64,000 nucleotides of DNA, from the NCBI GenBank assembly GCA_023241745.1, contig JALQCY010000002.1, positions 806,001 through 870,000 on the forward strand, in the 5' to 3' direction. The translations under genes and the position numbers were made by a program. The notes under the pieces are model-generated. The model was not told the origin of the DNA. It was given only the letters and a program-made list of their open reading frames with translations, and searched no databases. Positions 35,086 to 44,925 of this stretch are shown piece by piece (positions within the stretch are counted from its first letter, which is position 1; every line of letters begins with the position of its first letter). The stretch comes from Isoptericola peretonis (GTDB lineage Bacteria; Actinomycetota; Actinomycetes; Actinomycetales; Cellulomonadaceae).

Positions 35086-35558
35086 GCGCGCCGAGCGCCG
35101 GCCCGATCCGCGTCCCCTCCCCTGCCGCGCTGGCGGACGCCGTCGGGCAGCGGGCCACGGGCGAGTGGTTCACGATCGCGCAGGAGCGCATCGACGCGTT
35201 CGCCGACGCCACCGAGGACCACCAGTGGATCCACGTCGACCCGGAGCGCGCCGCGTCGGGCCCGTTCGGGGCGACGATCGCCCACGGGTTCCTCACCCTG
35301 TCCCTGCTGCCCCGGCTGGCGTCTTCCCTGGTCGAGGTCGGCGGCGTCGCGATGGCGATGAACTACGGCCTGGACAAGGTGCGGTTCCTGGTGCCCGTGC
35401 CCGCCGGCTCCCGCGTCCGCGCGACGACGGAGATCACCGGCGCGGAGGACGTCGCCCAGGGGGTGCGCCTGTCCTCGACCGTCACCGTCGAGATCGAGGG
35501 CGTCGACAAGCCGGCCCTCGTCGCGCAGTCCCTCGCGCTCTACGTCCCCCGGGCGTGA
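35082..35558 (+). CDS. MaoC-family enoyl-CoA hydratase
   Basis: A 158-residue hot-dog-fold hydratase. The (R)-specific hydratase motif is FADATEDHQWIHVDPERA with the catalytic Asp and His, followed by FGATIAHGFLTLSLLP. It would add water to 2-enoyl-CoA to give (R)-3-hydroxyacyl-CoA, which the upstream SDR could oxidise. ATGA overlap with the SDR gene shows translational coupling. Confidence 0.92.
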   Translation: MSAPSAGPIRVPSPAALADAVGQRATGEWFTIAQERIDAFADATEDHQWIHVDPERAASGPFGATIAHGFLTLSLLPRLASSLVEVGGVAMAMNYGLDKVRFLVPVPAGSRVRATTEITGAEDVAQGVRLSSTVTVEIEGVDKPALVAQSLALYVPRA

Positions 35559-35584
35559 GCGTCCCCGCGGCATGAGCGGACCGT

Positions 35585-35613
35585 CCTGCCCGACCGGCGC
35601 ACGGTCGGGCAGG
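35585..35613 (+). terminator. Hairpin between maoC and the PPOX gene
   Basis: CCTGCCCGACC and GGTCGGGCAGG form an 11-bp stem with a 7-nt loop, 27 nt after the maoC stop. Its right arm overlaps CAGGAT (35610-35615), which is 6 nt before the next ATG and could be a -10 box or ribosome site. It can therefore be either a terminator or an expression control of the next gene. Confidence 0.55.
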
Positions 35614-35621
35614 ATGGCGCC

Positions 35622-36104
35622 ATGACGAACCCGCAGGCCACCACCGGTCCCCGGCCCCGCGAACAGCGCCGCGCCGACACCCTCGCGATGCTCCGCTCCC
35701 CCGCCCGGGACGCCTGGGTCTCCACCGCCTCGGCGGCCGACGACGGCACGGCCGAGCCGTACCTGGTGCCGCTGTCGCTGGCGTGGATCGACGACCGCGT
35801 GGTGCTCGCGCTGGAGGCGACGTCACGCACCGGGCGCAACCTCCTCGCCGCCGGGACCGCGAGGCTGGCGCTGGGCGGCACGCGCGACGTCGTGATGATC
35901 GACACCGACCTCGAGCGCTCGGTGCGGGTCGCGGACGCGCCGGCGGAGATCGCCGAGGGCTATGCCGCGCAGGCCGACTGGGACCCCCGCCCGGGGGGAG
36001 AGCACGACGTCTACCTCGTGCTGCGGCCGCGGCGCGTCCAGGCGTGGCGCGAGGTGGACGAGCTCGCCGGCCGCCTGCTCATGCGCGACGGGGAATGGGT
36101 CTGA
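35622..36104 (+). CDS. Pyridoxamine 5'-phosphate oxidase-fold protein
   Basis: A 160-residue split-barrel protein. The pattern DAWVSTAS, PYLVPLSLAWIDDRVVLAL and TRTGRNLLAAGTARLALGGTRDVVMIDTD is that of the small actinobacterial PPOX group, which uses FMN, F420 or haem. The cofactor and substrate cannot be told. The C-terminal EHDVYLVLRPRRVQAWREVDELAGRLLMRDGEWV is conserved in the group. The ATG at 35622 has the leaderless-type CAGGAT 6 nt upstream. Confidence 0.85.
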   Translation: MTNPQATTGPRPREQRRADTLAMLRSPARDAWVSTASAADDGTAEPYLVPLSLAWIDDRVVLALEATSRTGRNLLAAGTARLALGGTRDVVMIDTDLERSVRVADAPAEIAEGYAAQADWDPRPGGEHDVYLVLRPRRVQAWREVDELAGRLLMRDGEWV

Positions 36105-36156
36105 CCCGCCCCGGAATCTCCGCGACATCGGCGGCCGTCCTCGCCAGGATGACGAG

Positions 36157-36921
36157 ATGGACGAGATGGACGGGACGGACGCTGTCGAGGTCGTCGTCGC
36201 CCACAGCCAGCGTGCGACGCTGCGCGTCGGCGACGTGTTCCTGAAGGTCGACGGCGACCCGGAGCACGCCGAGGTCGAGACGCGGGCGATGGCCCTGGCG
36301 CCGGTACCCACCCCGCCGGTCCTCTGGCACGAGCCGCCCGTGCTCGCGATCGCCGCCGTGCCCGGCCGGGCGCTCGGCGTCCTCGGCGAGCCGTCGGCCG
36401 CGTCGCCGGCGGCCTGGGCGGCGGCGGGCGCCGCCGTCCGGAGGCTGCACGACGCGCCGTTGCCGCCGTGGCCGGGCACCCGGCTCGACGAGGTGGCGGC
36501 GGAGCTGGACGGCGAGTGCGCGTGGCTGCTCGCCCACGCCGTCCTGCCCGCCGAGGTGATCCGTCGCAACCGCGAGATCGCCGAGGCCGCCCTCCGGCCG
36601 TGGGAACCGGCGTTCGTCCACGGCGACCTGCAGATCACCCACGTGTTCGTCGAGGGCGACACGGTCACCGGCGTCATCGACTGGTCCGAGGCCGGCCCGG
36701 GCGACCCCATGTTCGACCTCGCCATCCTCACGCTCGGGCACGAGGAACGCCTGGACGACCTGCTCGCCGGCTACGGCCCCGGCGCGGACCGGGAGGTGAT
36801 CCGCGCCTGGTGGTCGCTGCGCAGCCTGGTGGCGTCGCGCTGGCTGATCGAGCACGGGTTCGACCCGGACGCGCCGGGGTGCGAGCTCGACGTGCTCAGG
36901 GCGCGGATGCAGGATTCCTAG
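36157..36921 (+). CDS. Aminoglycoside phosphotransferase (APH)-fold kinase
   Basis: A 254-residue small-molecule kinase. The catalytic loop FVHGDLQITHVFV and metal-binding GVIDWSEAGPGDPMFDLA (about residues 155-190) are clear. The N-terminal lobe is short. The substrate is unknown; the sequence does not point to an antibiotic. The ATG at 36157 is chosen because CAGGAT (36145-36150) lies 6 nt before it; a second in-frame ATG at 36166 is possible. It lacks any acyl-CoA partner gene, unlike the kinase at 40933. Confidence 0.85.
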   Translation: MDEMDGTDAVEVVVAHSQRATLRVGDVFLKVDGDPEHAEVETRAMALAPVPTPPVLWHEPPVLAIAAVPGRALGVLGEPSAASPAAWAAAGAAVRRLHDAPLPPWPGTRLDEVAAELDGECAWLLAHAVLPAEVIRRNREIAEAALRPWEPAFVHGDLQITHVFVEGDTVTGVIDWSEAGPGDPMFDLAILTLGHEERLDDLLAGYGPGADREVIRAWWSLRSLVASRWLIEHGFDPDAPGCELDVLRARMQDS

Positions 36922-36964
36922 GGCCCTCGATCGACCCGAGACCGCACGCCTCGCGGCACCGGCC

Positions 36965-38188
36965 TCAGACGCGCTCGAGGACCATCGCCATCCCCTGGCC
37001 GCCGCCCACGCACATGGTCTCCAGGCCGTAGCGGCGGTCGGTGGCCTCGAGCCCGTTGACGAGGGTCGAGGTGATGCGGGCGCCGGTCATGCCGAACGGG
37101 TGCCCGACGGCGATGGCGCCGCCGTGCACGTTGAGCCGCTCGGGGTCGACGCCGAGCTGGCGCGCCGAGGGGATCACCTGGGCGGCGAAGGCCTCGTTGA
37201 TCTCGACCAGCCCCATGTCCTCGATGGTCAGGCCCGCGCGGGCCAGGGCCTGCCTGCTCGCCTCGACGGGGCCGAGCCCCATGATCTCGGGCGACAGGCC
37301 CGTCACCCCGGTGGACACGATGCGCGCGAGCGGCGTCAGCCCGAGCTCGTCGACGACCCGGTCGGAGACCACGACGACGGCGGCCGCGCCGTCGTTGAGC
37401 GGGCAGGCGTTGCCGGCCGTCACGGTGCCGTCCGGCCGGAACACGGGCTCGAGGGTCGCGAGCCTCTCGACGGTGGTGCCGGGGCGCGGGCCGTCGTCCG
37501 CGCTCACGACCGTGCCGTCGTCGAGCCGCACCGGCGTGATGTCGCGCTCCCAGAAGCCGTCGGCGATCGCCTTCTCGGCGCGCTGCTGGCTGCGGGCGGC
37601 GAACTCGTCCTGCTCGGCGCGCGTGATCCCGTGCAGCGCCGCGACGTTCTCCGCCGTCTGGCCCATCGCGACGTACGGGTCGGGCAGCAGCCCGTCGGCG
37701 CGGGGGTCCCGCCACGCCGGACCGCCGCCCTCGGCGCGCTCGGCGGTGCGCTCCACCGCGGCGGCGAACCGCGGGTTGGTGAGGGTTACGCCCGGGATGT
37801 CGTCGCTGGAGCCGACGGCCATGCCGCTGACCGACTCCGCGCCGGCCGAGACGAACACGTCGCCCTCCCCCGCCTTGATGGCGTGGAAGGCCATGCGGGT
37901 GGTCTGCAGGCTGGACGAGCAGTACCGGGTCACGGTGGTGCCGGGCACGGAGTCCCAGCCCGCCAGCACGGCCACGATGCGGGCCAGGTTCATGCCCTGC
38001 CGGCCGCCGGGCAGGCCGCAGCCCAGCATGAGGTCGTCGATGCGGGCCGGGTCGAGCCCGGGCACCTTCTCGACGGCGGCCCGGACCATCCGGGCGGCGA
38101 GGTCGTCGGCGCGCACGCCGGCCAGCGACCCCTTGTACGCGCGGCCGATCGGCGAGCGCGCGGTGGCGACGATGTACGCCTCGGTCAT
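36965..38188 (-). CDS. Acetyl-CoA C-acyltransferase (thiolase)
   Basis: A 407-residue thiolase that cleaves 3-oxoacyl-CoA with CoA. The nucleophilic Cys90 is in VTRYCSSSLQT, the His of the oxyanion/active site is in NVHGGAIAVGHPFGMTG, and the second active-site Cys is in ETMCVGGGQGMA. It is the degradative FadA/PcaF type. It lies 47 nt downstream of the acyl-CoA dehydrogenase gene on the same strand, so the two form an operon read from the promoter near 39535. The ribosome site is GAAGGAGA. Confidence 0.93.
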   Translation of the reverse strand: MTEAYIVATARSPIGRAYKGSLAGVRADDLAARMVRAAVEKVPGLDPARIDDLMLGCGLPGGRQGMNLARIVAVLAGWDSVPGTTVTRYCSSSLQTTRMAFHAIKAGEGDVFVSAGAESVSGMAVGSSDDIPGVTLTNPRFAAAVERTAERAEGGGPAWRDPRADGLLPDPYVAMGQTAENVAALHGITRAEQDEFAARSQQRAEKAIADGFWERDITPVRLDDGTVVSADDGPRPGTTVERLATLEPVFRPDGTVTAGNACPLNDGAAAVVVVSDRVVDELGLTPLARIVSTGVTGLSPEIMGLGPVEASRQALARAGLTIEDMGLVEINEAFAAQVIPSARQLGVDPERLNVHGGAIAVGHPFGMTGARITSTLVNGLEATDRRYGLETMCVGGGQGMAMVLERV

Positions 38189-38235
38189 GGTGTCTCCTTC
38201 GGGGAGGGTGCTGCGGGATCGGGGTGACGCAGGGC

Positions 38236-39492
38236 TCAGACGAACGCCGCGTGGCCGGTGATCTCGCGGCCGACGATGAGGTTGTTCATGTCGCGGGTGC
38301 CCTCGAACGTGTACACGGCCTCGGCGTCGGCGAAGAACCGCGCGACGCCGGTGTCGAGGGTGATGCCGTTGCCGCCGCACGCCTCGCGGGCGAGCGCGAC
38401 GGTCTCGCGCATCCGGGTGGTGACGAACGACTTGGCCATCGCCGCGTGCGCGTCGCGCTGCGTGCCGGCGTCCTGCAGCTGGGACACGCGCACGCACACG
38501 GCGAGGCTCGCGGTGACGTTGGCGAGGGCCGTGGCGAGCTTGTCCTGCATCAGCTGGTAGCTGGCGATCGGGTGGCCGAACTGCTCGCGCTGCGCGGTGT
38601 AGGCGACGGCGGCCTCGTAGGCGCCGATCATCGTGCCGAGCGACTGCCACGCCACGCCGTCGCGGGTGACGCGCAGCACCTTCGCGACGTCCTTGAAGCT
38701 GTCGATCCCCTGCAGCCGGTCGGCCTCGGCGACCTCGACGCCGTCGAGCACGATGTCCGCGTTCTGCACGATCCGCAGGGACTGCTTGCGCTCGATCTTC
38801 GTGGCGGTGAACCCGGGCGTGCCCCGCCGGACGAGGAACCCCTTGACCTGGTCGTCGGCGGTGTCCTTGGCCCAGATCACGACGACGTCGGCGAACGTCG
38901 CGTTGCCGATCCAGCGCTTGGCGCCGTGCAGCACCCAGGTGTCGCCGTGCCGGGTGGCGGTGGTGCGCAGCCCCCTGGCGGTGTCCGACCCGGCGAGCGG
39001 CTCGGTGAGCCCGAAGGCCCCGATGAGGTCGCCGGCCGCCATCGGCGGCAGCCACTGCTCCCGCTGCTCGGGCGAGCCGCCCAGGCCGATCGAGCTCATG
39101 GCCAGACCGCTGGAGACGCCGATGAAGGTGCAGAACGACGAGTCCACCCGCGCGAGCTCCATGCCGACCCAGCCGCGGAACACGGCCGAGTTCTCGAACC
39201 GGGCGGTCTCTGCCCACGCGGCGCCGACGGAGCCGAGCTCCGCGAACGGCTTGAACAGGTGCACCGGGCACTCCGCCCGGTCCCAGTAGTCGTCCGCGAG
39301 GGGCCGCACCTCCCGCTCCATGAACGCGCGCACGGCGAGCGCGGCCTCCTGCTCACGCGGCGTGAGCACGTCCTGGAAGCCGTAGAAGTCGGCGTCGAGG
39401 CGGGCGCTCGTGGGCGTGGCGGAGGGATCGGTCGTGGGGCCGGTCGAGGGCGCCGTCGGCGGCGCGGTCGTGGCCGGGGAGGTGAACGTCAT
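38236..39492 (-). CDS. Acyl-CoA dehydrogenase, glutaryl-CoA-dehydrogenase-like
   Basis: A 418-residue FAD flavoprotein. FAD and substrate motifs are GAFGLTEPLAGSDT and KRWIGNATFADVVVIWAKD, and the catalytic base is Glu397 in YTFEGTRDMN. The sequence resembles glutaryl-CoA dehydrogenases and related (aryl/short-chain) acyl-CoA dehydrogenases more than the medium-chain enzymes. The first ~28 residues are Thr/Pro-rich low complexity and probably disordered. It is the first gene of the operon with thiolase and is divergent from the QsdR-type regulator. Confidence 0.92.
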   Translation of the reverse strand: MTFTSPATTAPPTAPSTGPTTDPSATPTSARLDADFYGFQDVLTPREQEAALAVRAFMEREVRPLADDYWDRAECPVHLFKPFAELGSVGAAWAETARFENSAVFRGWVGMELARVDSSFCTFIGVSSGLAMSSIGLGGSPEQREQWLPPMAAGDLIGAFGLTEPLAGSDTARGLRTTATRHGDTWVLHGAKRWIGNATFADVVVIWAKDTADDQVKGFLVRRGTPGFTATKIERKQSLRIVQNADIVLDGVEVAEADRLQGIDSFKDVAKVLRVTRDGVAWQSLGTMIGAYEAAVAYTAQREQFGHPIASYQLMQDKLATALANVTASLAVCVRVSQLQDAGTQRDAHAAMAKSFVTTRMRETVALAREACGGNGITLDTGVARFFADAEAVYTFEGTRDMNNLIVGREITGHAAFV

Positions 39493-39534
39493 CGTTGCTC
39501 CGATCGTCGTCGAACGGGTTCAGCGTGCCCCACC

Positions 39535-39560
39535 GTGCATCAAATTTCAAGATGTTGCAC
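39535..39560. promoter_or_regulatory. Candidate operator of the QsdR-family regulator
   Basis: A 26-bp palindrome (GTGCA-N-CA-N2-TT, 2-bp centre, AA-N2-TG-N-TGCAC) lies in the AT-richest patch of the island, between the divergent dehydrogenase and regulator genes. It differs from the ACCG-N6-CGGT set, so it probably binds the regulator encoded at 39593. Confidence 0.65.
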
Positions 39561-39592
39561 AGAAGCGCCGCGGTCGCACTAGGCTGGCGGCC

Positions 39593-40291
39593 ATGCCGGA
39601 CACCGACACGATCGACGGCCCGATCGACGGCCCGATCGACGAGACGACCGCCGTCGCGCAGGCCGAGCCCGCCCCGATCGCCGCCGTCGGGCTTGACGCC
39701 GCGCCCACCGTCCTGTCGGCACGCCTCGTGCCCGGCGCGCACCCGGACGCCAGGCGGGCGTTCGACCTCGCCCGCGAGACGTTCGTCGCCGGCAACCGCA
39801 TCGACATGGGCCCGCTGGCGGCCAGCCTGGGCGTCGACCGCACGTCGGTGTTCCGCTGGGTCGGGAACCGGGACGCCCTGCTCGCGGAGGTGCTCTGGTC
39901 GCTCGCCGTCCCGACGCTCGTGCAGGCCGAGCGCGCCGCGGGCGGCTCCGCCGGGGCCGAGCGCGTGGCGGCGCTGCTCACCCACTTCGCGACGGACCTC
40001 ATCGCCGCCGGCTACTTCCGCGACTTCCTGCGCCGCGAGCCCGCCCGCGCCCTGCGCCTGCTGACCACCAAGGCGAGCCCGATCCAGCGGCGCTACACGG
40101 CCACGGCCGAGTGGCTCGTGCGCACGCAGCTCGGAGACCGTCCCTTCGACGGCGCGATCGACCCGCCGACCCTCGCCTACCTGCTCGTGCGCGTCTCGGA
40201 GTCCTTCACCTACGCCGACCTCATCGCGGGCGAGGAGCCCAGCCCCGACGGCGCCCGCACCGCCTTCCGTCACCTGCTGCGCGTCGCCTGA
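39593..40291 (+). CDS. QsdR-family TetR-like transcriptional regulator
   Basis: A 232-residue regulator. The helix-turn-helix is NRIDMGPLAASLGVDRTSVFRWVGNRDALLAEVLWSLA, and the C-terminal domain with LVRVSESFTYADLIAGEEP is the signature of the QsdR group. In Rhodococcus erythropolis QsdR represses an operon for gamma-lactone catabolism. The N-terminus carries a tandem repeat (IDGPIDGPID). The ATG at 39593 has TAGGCT (39580-39585) 7 nt before it. It probably controls the divergent dehydrogenase-thiolase operon and its own thioesterase gene. Confidence 0.87.
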   Translation: MPDTDTIDGPIDGPIDETTAVAQAEPAPIAAVGLDAAPTVLSARLVPGAHPDARRAFDLARETFVAGNRIDMGPLAASLGVDRTSVFRWVGNRDALLAEVLWSLAVPTLVQAERAAGGSAGAERVAALLTHFATDLIAAGYFRDFLRREPARALRLLTTKASPIQRRYTATAEWLVRTQLGDRPFDGAIDPPTLAYLLVRVSESFTYADLIAGEEPSPDGARTAFRHLLRVA

Positions 40292-40300
40292 GGAGCACCC

Positions 40301-40798
40301 GTGCCGACACCCACCACCACGTCCCGCCCGGCGCCTGCCCGAGCCCGCCACCCGTTCCCGCTGCGCTGGAACGACAACGACCAGTACGGCCACGTCAACA
40401 ACACCGTCTACTACGAGGCGATGGACACGGCCGTCAACGCGTGGATGATCGCGCGCGGCGGGCTCGACCCCGCGGGGGACGTCATCGGGCTGTGCGTCGC
40501 GTCGTCGTGCGAGTTCCGCGAGTCGGCCTCGTACCCCGAGGCGCTCGAGGTCGCGATCGGCGTCGGGAAGCTGGGGCGCACCAGCCTCACCTGGGACCTG
40601 CACATCCTGCGGGCCTCCGACGACGGCGCGGTCACGGACGGCGACGGCGCCGCGCCGATCGCCGTCGGCCGGTTCACGCACGTCTTCGTCGACGCGACGA
40701 CGCGGCGCCCGGTGCCCGTGCCGGACGGGCTCCGTGCCGCCGTCGCGCCGCTCGTCCTCGAGCCGCCGGCCCTGGAGCCGGGACCCGGCGCGCACTAG
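40301..40798 (+). CDS. 4HBT-type acyl-CoA thioesterase
   Basis: A 165-residue hot-dog thioesterase. The active-site segment PLRWNDNDQYGHVNNTVYYEAMDTAVNAWM contains the catalytic Asp of the 4-hydroxybenzoyl-CoA thioesterase type. It would hydrolyse acyl-CoA esters and may release CoA when intermediates accumulate. The GTG at 40301 follows an AGGAG site and lies 9 nt after the regulator stop, so the two genes are co-transcribed. Confidence 0.9.
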   Translation: MPTPTTTSRPAPARARHPFPLRWNDNDQYGHVNNTVYYEAMDTAVNAWMIARGGLDPAGDVIGLCVASSCEFRESASYPEALEVAIGVGKLGRTSLTWDLHILRASDDGAVTDGDGAAPIAVGRFTHVFVDATTRRPVPVPDGLRAAVAPLVLEPPALEPGPGAH

Positions 40799-40870
40799 GA
40801 GCCGCTTCGCGCAGCCCGAACTGCACGGACGGGGACAGGCGCGGACCTCGGCGAACGACACGCTCGCCAC

Positions 40871-40890
40871 CATACCGACCGCGCGGTATG
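40871..40890. promoter_or_regulatory. TetR-type operator, site 2 of the ACCG-N6-CGGT set
   Basis: Perfect arms CATACCG and CGGTATG flank 6 bp. The right arm overlaps a TATGCT -10 box (40887-40892) of the kinase operon, 40 nt before its ATG, so binding would block transcription. Confidence 0.8.
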
Positions 40891-40932
40891 CTCGCCGGGT
40901 CCCGACGACGACGACGGAAAGCAGGGTCGACG

Positions 40933-42000
40933 ATGACCGACGTGCCCGGCCTGGACTGCGCCGGCCTGAGCCGCTGGCTGGCGGCCGCCCACCCCGACCT
41001 CCTCGAGCGGGACGGTGCGCTGTCAGCCCGGGTGATCGCGGGCGGCCGGAGCAACCTCACCTACCGGGTCGACGGCGCCCGGCTGCCCCTGGTGGTGCGC
41101 CGCCCTCCGCTGGGGCACGTGCTGTCCAGCGCCCACGACATGGCGCGCGAGCACCGGGTCATCTCGGCGCTCGCCGGGTCCCCCGTCCCCGTGCCCCGCA
41201 CGGTCGACCTCGTGGACGACTCCACGGCCGCCGAGGTCACCGGAACCGTCTTCTTCGTCATGGAGCACGTGGACGGCGCGGTGCTCGCCCGCCCGGAGCA
41301 GAACGCCGACTGGACGCCGGCGGGGCTGCGCGGGCTCGGCCTCGAGCTGGCGGAGACCCTCGCCGACCTCCACGCCGTCGACCCGGCCGCCGCGGGGCTC
41401 GCGGACTTCGGCCGCCCCGCGGGGTACCTCGCGCGCCAGCTCGCGACCTGGCGGCGCCAGTACGACGCCTCCCGCTCCCGCGAGATGCCCGCCCTCGACG
41501 CCCTGCAGGACGCCCTCGCCACCCGGCTGCCCGCCGACCACGGGCGCAGCGCCGTCGTGCACGGCGACTACCGGCTCGACAACGTGATCGTCGCCGGGCC
41601 GGCCGACGCCCCCCGCGTCGCCGCCGTCCTCGACTGGGAGATGGCCACCCTCGGCGACCCCCTCGTGGACCTCGGCATGCTCGGCCTGTACTGGGACATC
41701 AACGCCGTGACCGACGGCCACGGCGCCACGAGCGCCGTCGTCGCCGGAGCCGGGTACCCCGAGTTCGACGAGCTCGCGGACGCCTACGCCGCGCGGTCCG
41801 GCGCCGTCCTGCCGGACCTCGGCTGGTACCGCGCCTTCGCCGCCTACAAGCTCGCGGTCATCCTCGAGGGGATCCACTACCGCTTCCGTGCGGGCGAGAC
41901 CGTCGGGGAGGGCTTCGACGTCATCGGCGACCTCGTCGAGCCGCTCGCGGCCGACGGGCTGGCACGGACGAGCCGCACCACGACCGGGACGGGGGCCTGA
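40933..42000 (+). CDS. ACAD10/11-type kinase (acyl-CoA-linked phosphotransferase)
   Basis: A 355-residue APH-fold kinase of the group that sits beside or is fused to ACAD10/11-type dehydrogenases. N-lobe GGRSNLTYRV and LVVRRPPLGHVLSSAHDMAREHRV, catalytic Asp212 in VVHGDYRLDNVI, metal Asp234 in VLDWEMATLGDPLVDLG, and YWDINAVTDGH all fit this group. Human ACAD10/11 and Pseudomonas LvaA phosphorylate the hydroxyl of 4-hydroxyacyl-CoA. The same reaction is inferred here. The dehydrogenase gene begins 1 nt after its stop. Confidence 0.88.
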   Translation: MTDVPGLDCAGLSRWLAAAHPDLLERDGALSARVIAGGRSNLTYRVDGARLPLVVRRPPLGHVLSSAHDMAREHRVISALAGSPVPVPRTVDLVDDSTAAEVTGTVFFVMEHVDGAVLARPEQNADWTPAGLRGLGLELAETLADLHAVDPAAAGLADFGRPAGYLARQLATWRRQYDASRSREMPALDALQDALATRLPADHGRSAVVHGDYRLDNVIVAGPADAPRVAAVLDWEMATLGDPLVDLGMLGLYWDINAVTDGHGATSAVVAGAGYPEFDELADAYAARSGAVLPDLGWYRAFAAYKLAVILEGIHYRFRAGETVGEGFDVIGDLVEPLAADGLARTSRTTTGTGA

Positions 42001-42001
42001 C

Positions 42002-43216
42002 GTGGACTTCGCTCCCGACGCCCGCACCGCCGGGCTCACCGCGCAGGTCCGCGCGTTCCTGCACGAGCGGGTGCTGCCCGCCGAGCCGGTCCTGGACGCC
42101 CAGCTCGCCGCGACGCCCGACACCTGGTCCTTCCGCCCCGTCGTGAGCGACCTCCGGGCCGCCGCCCGCGAGCAGGGGCTGTGGAACCTCTTCCTGCCCG
42201 ACGGGCCCGCCGGACGGCACGGCGCCGGGCTCACGAACCTCCAGTACGCGCCGCTGGCCGAGCTCACGGGCTGGAGCCCGCGCCTCGCACCGGTCGCGCT
42301 CAACTGCGCCGCCCCGGACACCGGCAACATGGAGCTGCTCGCCCACTTCGGCACGCCGGAGCAGCAGGAGCGCTGGCTCGAGCCGCTGCTCGACGCTCGG
42401 ATCCGGTCGGCGTTCTGCATGACCGAGCCCGACGTCGCCTCGTCGGACGCCACGCAGATCGGCACCCGCATCCGCCGCGACGGCGACGACCTCGTGATCA
42501 GCGGCCGCAAGTGGTGGTCCACGGGTGCGATGAACCCCGACGCGGCGCTGCTGATCGTCATGGGCAAGACCGACCCGGACGCGCCGCGCCACCGCCAGCA
42601 GTCCATGGTGCTGGTCCCCCGCGACACGCCGGGTGTGACGGTCGTGCGGCCGCTCACGGTGTTCGGGTACGACGACCGCGACCACGGCGGCCACGCGGAG
42701 ATCACCTTCGACGACGTCCGCGTCCCGGCGGCGCACCTGCTGGGCGGCGCGGGCGAGGGCTTCGCCGTCGCGCAGGCCCGACTCGGGCCCGGCCGCATCC
42801 ACCACTGCATGCGCGCCCTCGGCATGGCCGAGCGCGCCCTGGCGCTCGCGGGCGAGCGCGCTCGCGGCCGCGTCGCGTTCGGCCGCCCGCTGGCCGAGCA
42901 GGGCGTGGTCCGCGAGTGGGTCGCGACCGCGCGGATCGAGGTCGAGGCGCTGCGCCTGCTGGTGCTCAAGACCGCCTGGCTCATGGACACCGTGGGCAAC
43001 CGCGCCGCGATGACCGAGATCCAGGCGATCAAGATCGCCGTCCCCCGCGCGGTGCAGTCGATCCTCGACCGGGTCATGCAGCTCTTCGGCGCCGCCGGCC
43101 TGTCCGGCGACCAGCCGCTGGCCGAGATGTTCGCCGCGGCGCGGGCCCTGCGGCTCGCCGACGGCCCGGACGAGGTGCACCTGCGCGCGCTGGGACGGGC
43201 CGAGCTCCACCCCTGA
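42002..43216 (+). CDS. ACAD10/11-type acyl-CoA dehydrogenase
   Basis: A 404-residue flavoprotein. CMTEPDVASSDATQI binds FAD and substrate, and SGRKWWSTGAMNPDA and FGRPLAEQGVVREWVA are typical of the ACAD10/11 group. The C-terminal LADGPDEVHLRALGRAEL is its signature. The position of the usual catalytic Glu (YEGT) is taken by Asp387 (ADGP), by my alignment. In mammals ACAD10/11 convert the 4-phosphoryl intermediate to an enoyl-CoA by loss of phosphate. Here kinase and dehydrogenase are separate but adjacent (GTG 1 nt after the kinase stop), which supports a coupled function. Confidence 0.88.
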   Translation: MDFAPDARTAGLTAQVRAFLHERVLPAEPVLDAQLAATPDTWSFRPVVSDLRAAAREQGLWNLFLPDGPAGRHGAGLTNLQYAPLAELTGWSPRLAPVALNCAAPDTGNMELLAHFGTPEQQERWLEPLLDARIRSAFCMTEPDVASSDATQIGTRIRRDGDDLVISGRKWWSTGAMNPDAALLIVMGKTDPDAPRHRQQSMVLVPRDTPGVTVVRPLTVFGYDDRDHGGHAEITFDDVRVPAAHLLGGAGEGFAVAQARLGPGRIHHCMRALGMAERALALAGERARGRVAFGRPLAEQGVVREWVATARIEVEALRLLVLKTAWLMDTVGNRAAMTEIQAIKIAVPRAVQSILDRVMQLFGAAGLSGDQPLAEMFAAARALRLADGPDEVHLRALGRAELHP

Positions 43217-43268
43217 CGGCCCCACCCGCAGCACGAGTCCACGATCGACGACGACGAGAGGACCGACC

Positions 43269-44858
<1,590 letters not shown>

Positions 44859-44924
44859 CCGTTGTGAGCGCGAATTCGGGGACTATCCGCCCGCGGATAG
44901 TCCCCGAATTCGCGCTCACAACGG
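44859..44924. terminator. Perfect 66-bp palindrome between convergent genes
   Basis: 32-nt arms (44859-44890 and 44893-44924) pair perfectly with a 2-nt loop. The palindrome fills the gap between the ligase stop and the livK stop almost exactly. It can form the same hairpin on both strands and is most simply a bidirectional terminator, although its length is far beyond what termination needs. Confidence 0.8.
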
Positions 44925-44925
44925 C

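Noticed and set aside
36157..36921. Reading the APH-fold protein as an aminoglycoside resistance enzyme.
   Set aside because: Only the general kinase motifs match; no antibiotic-binding features or resistance context are visible.
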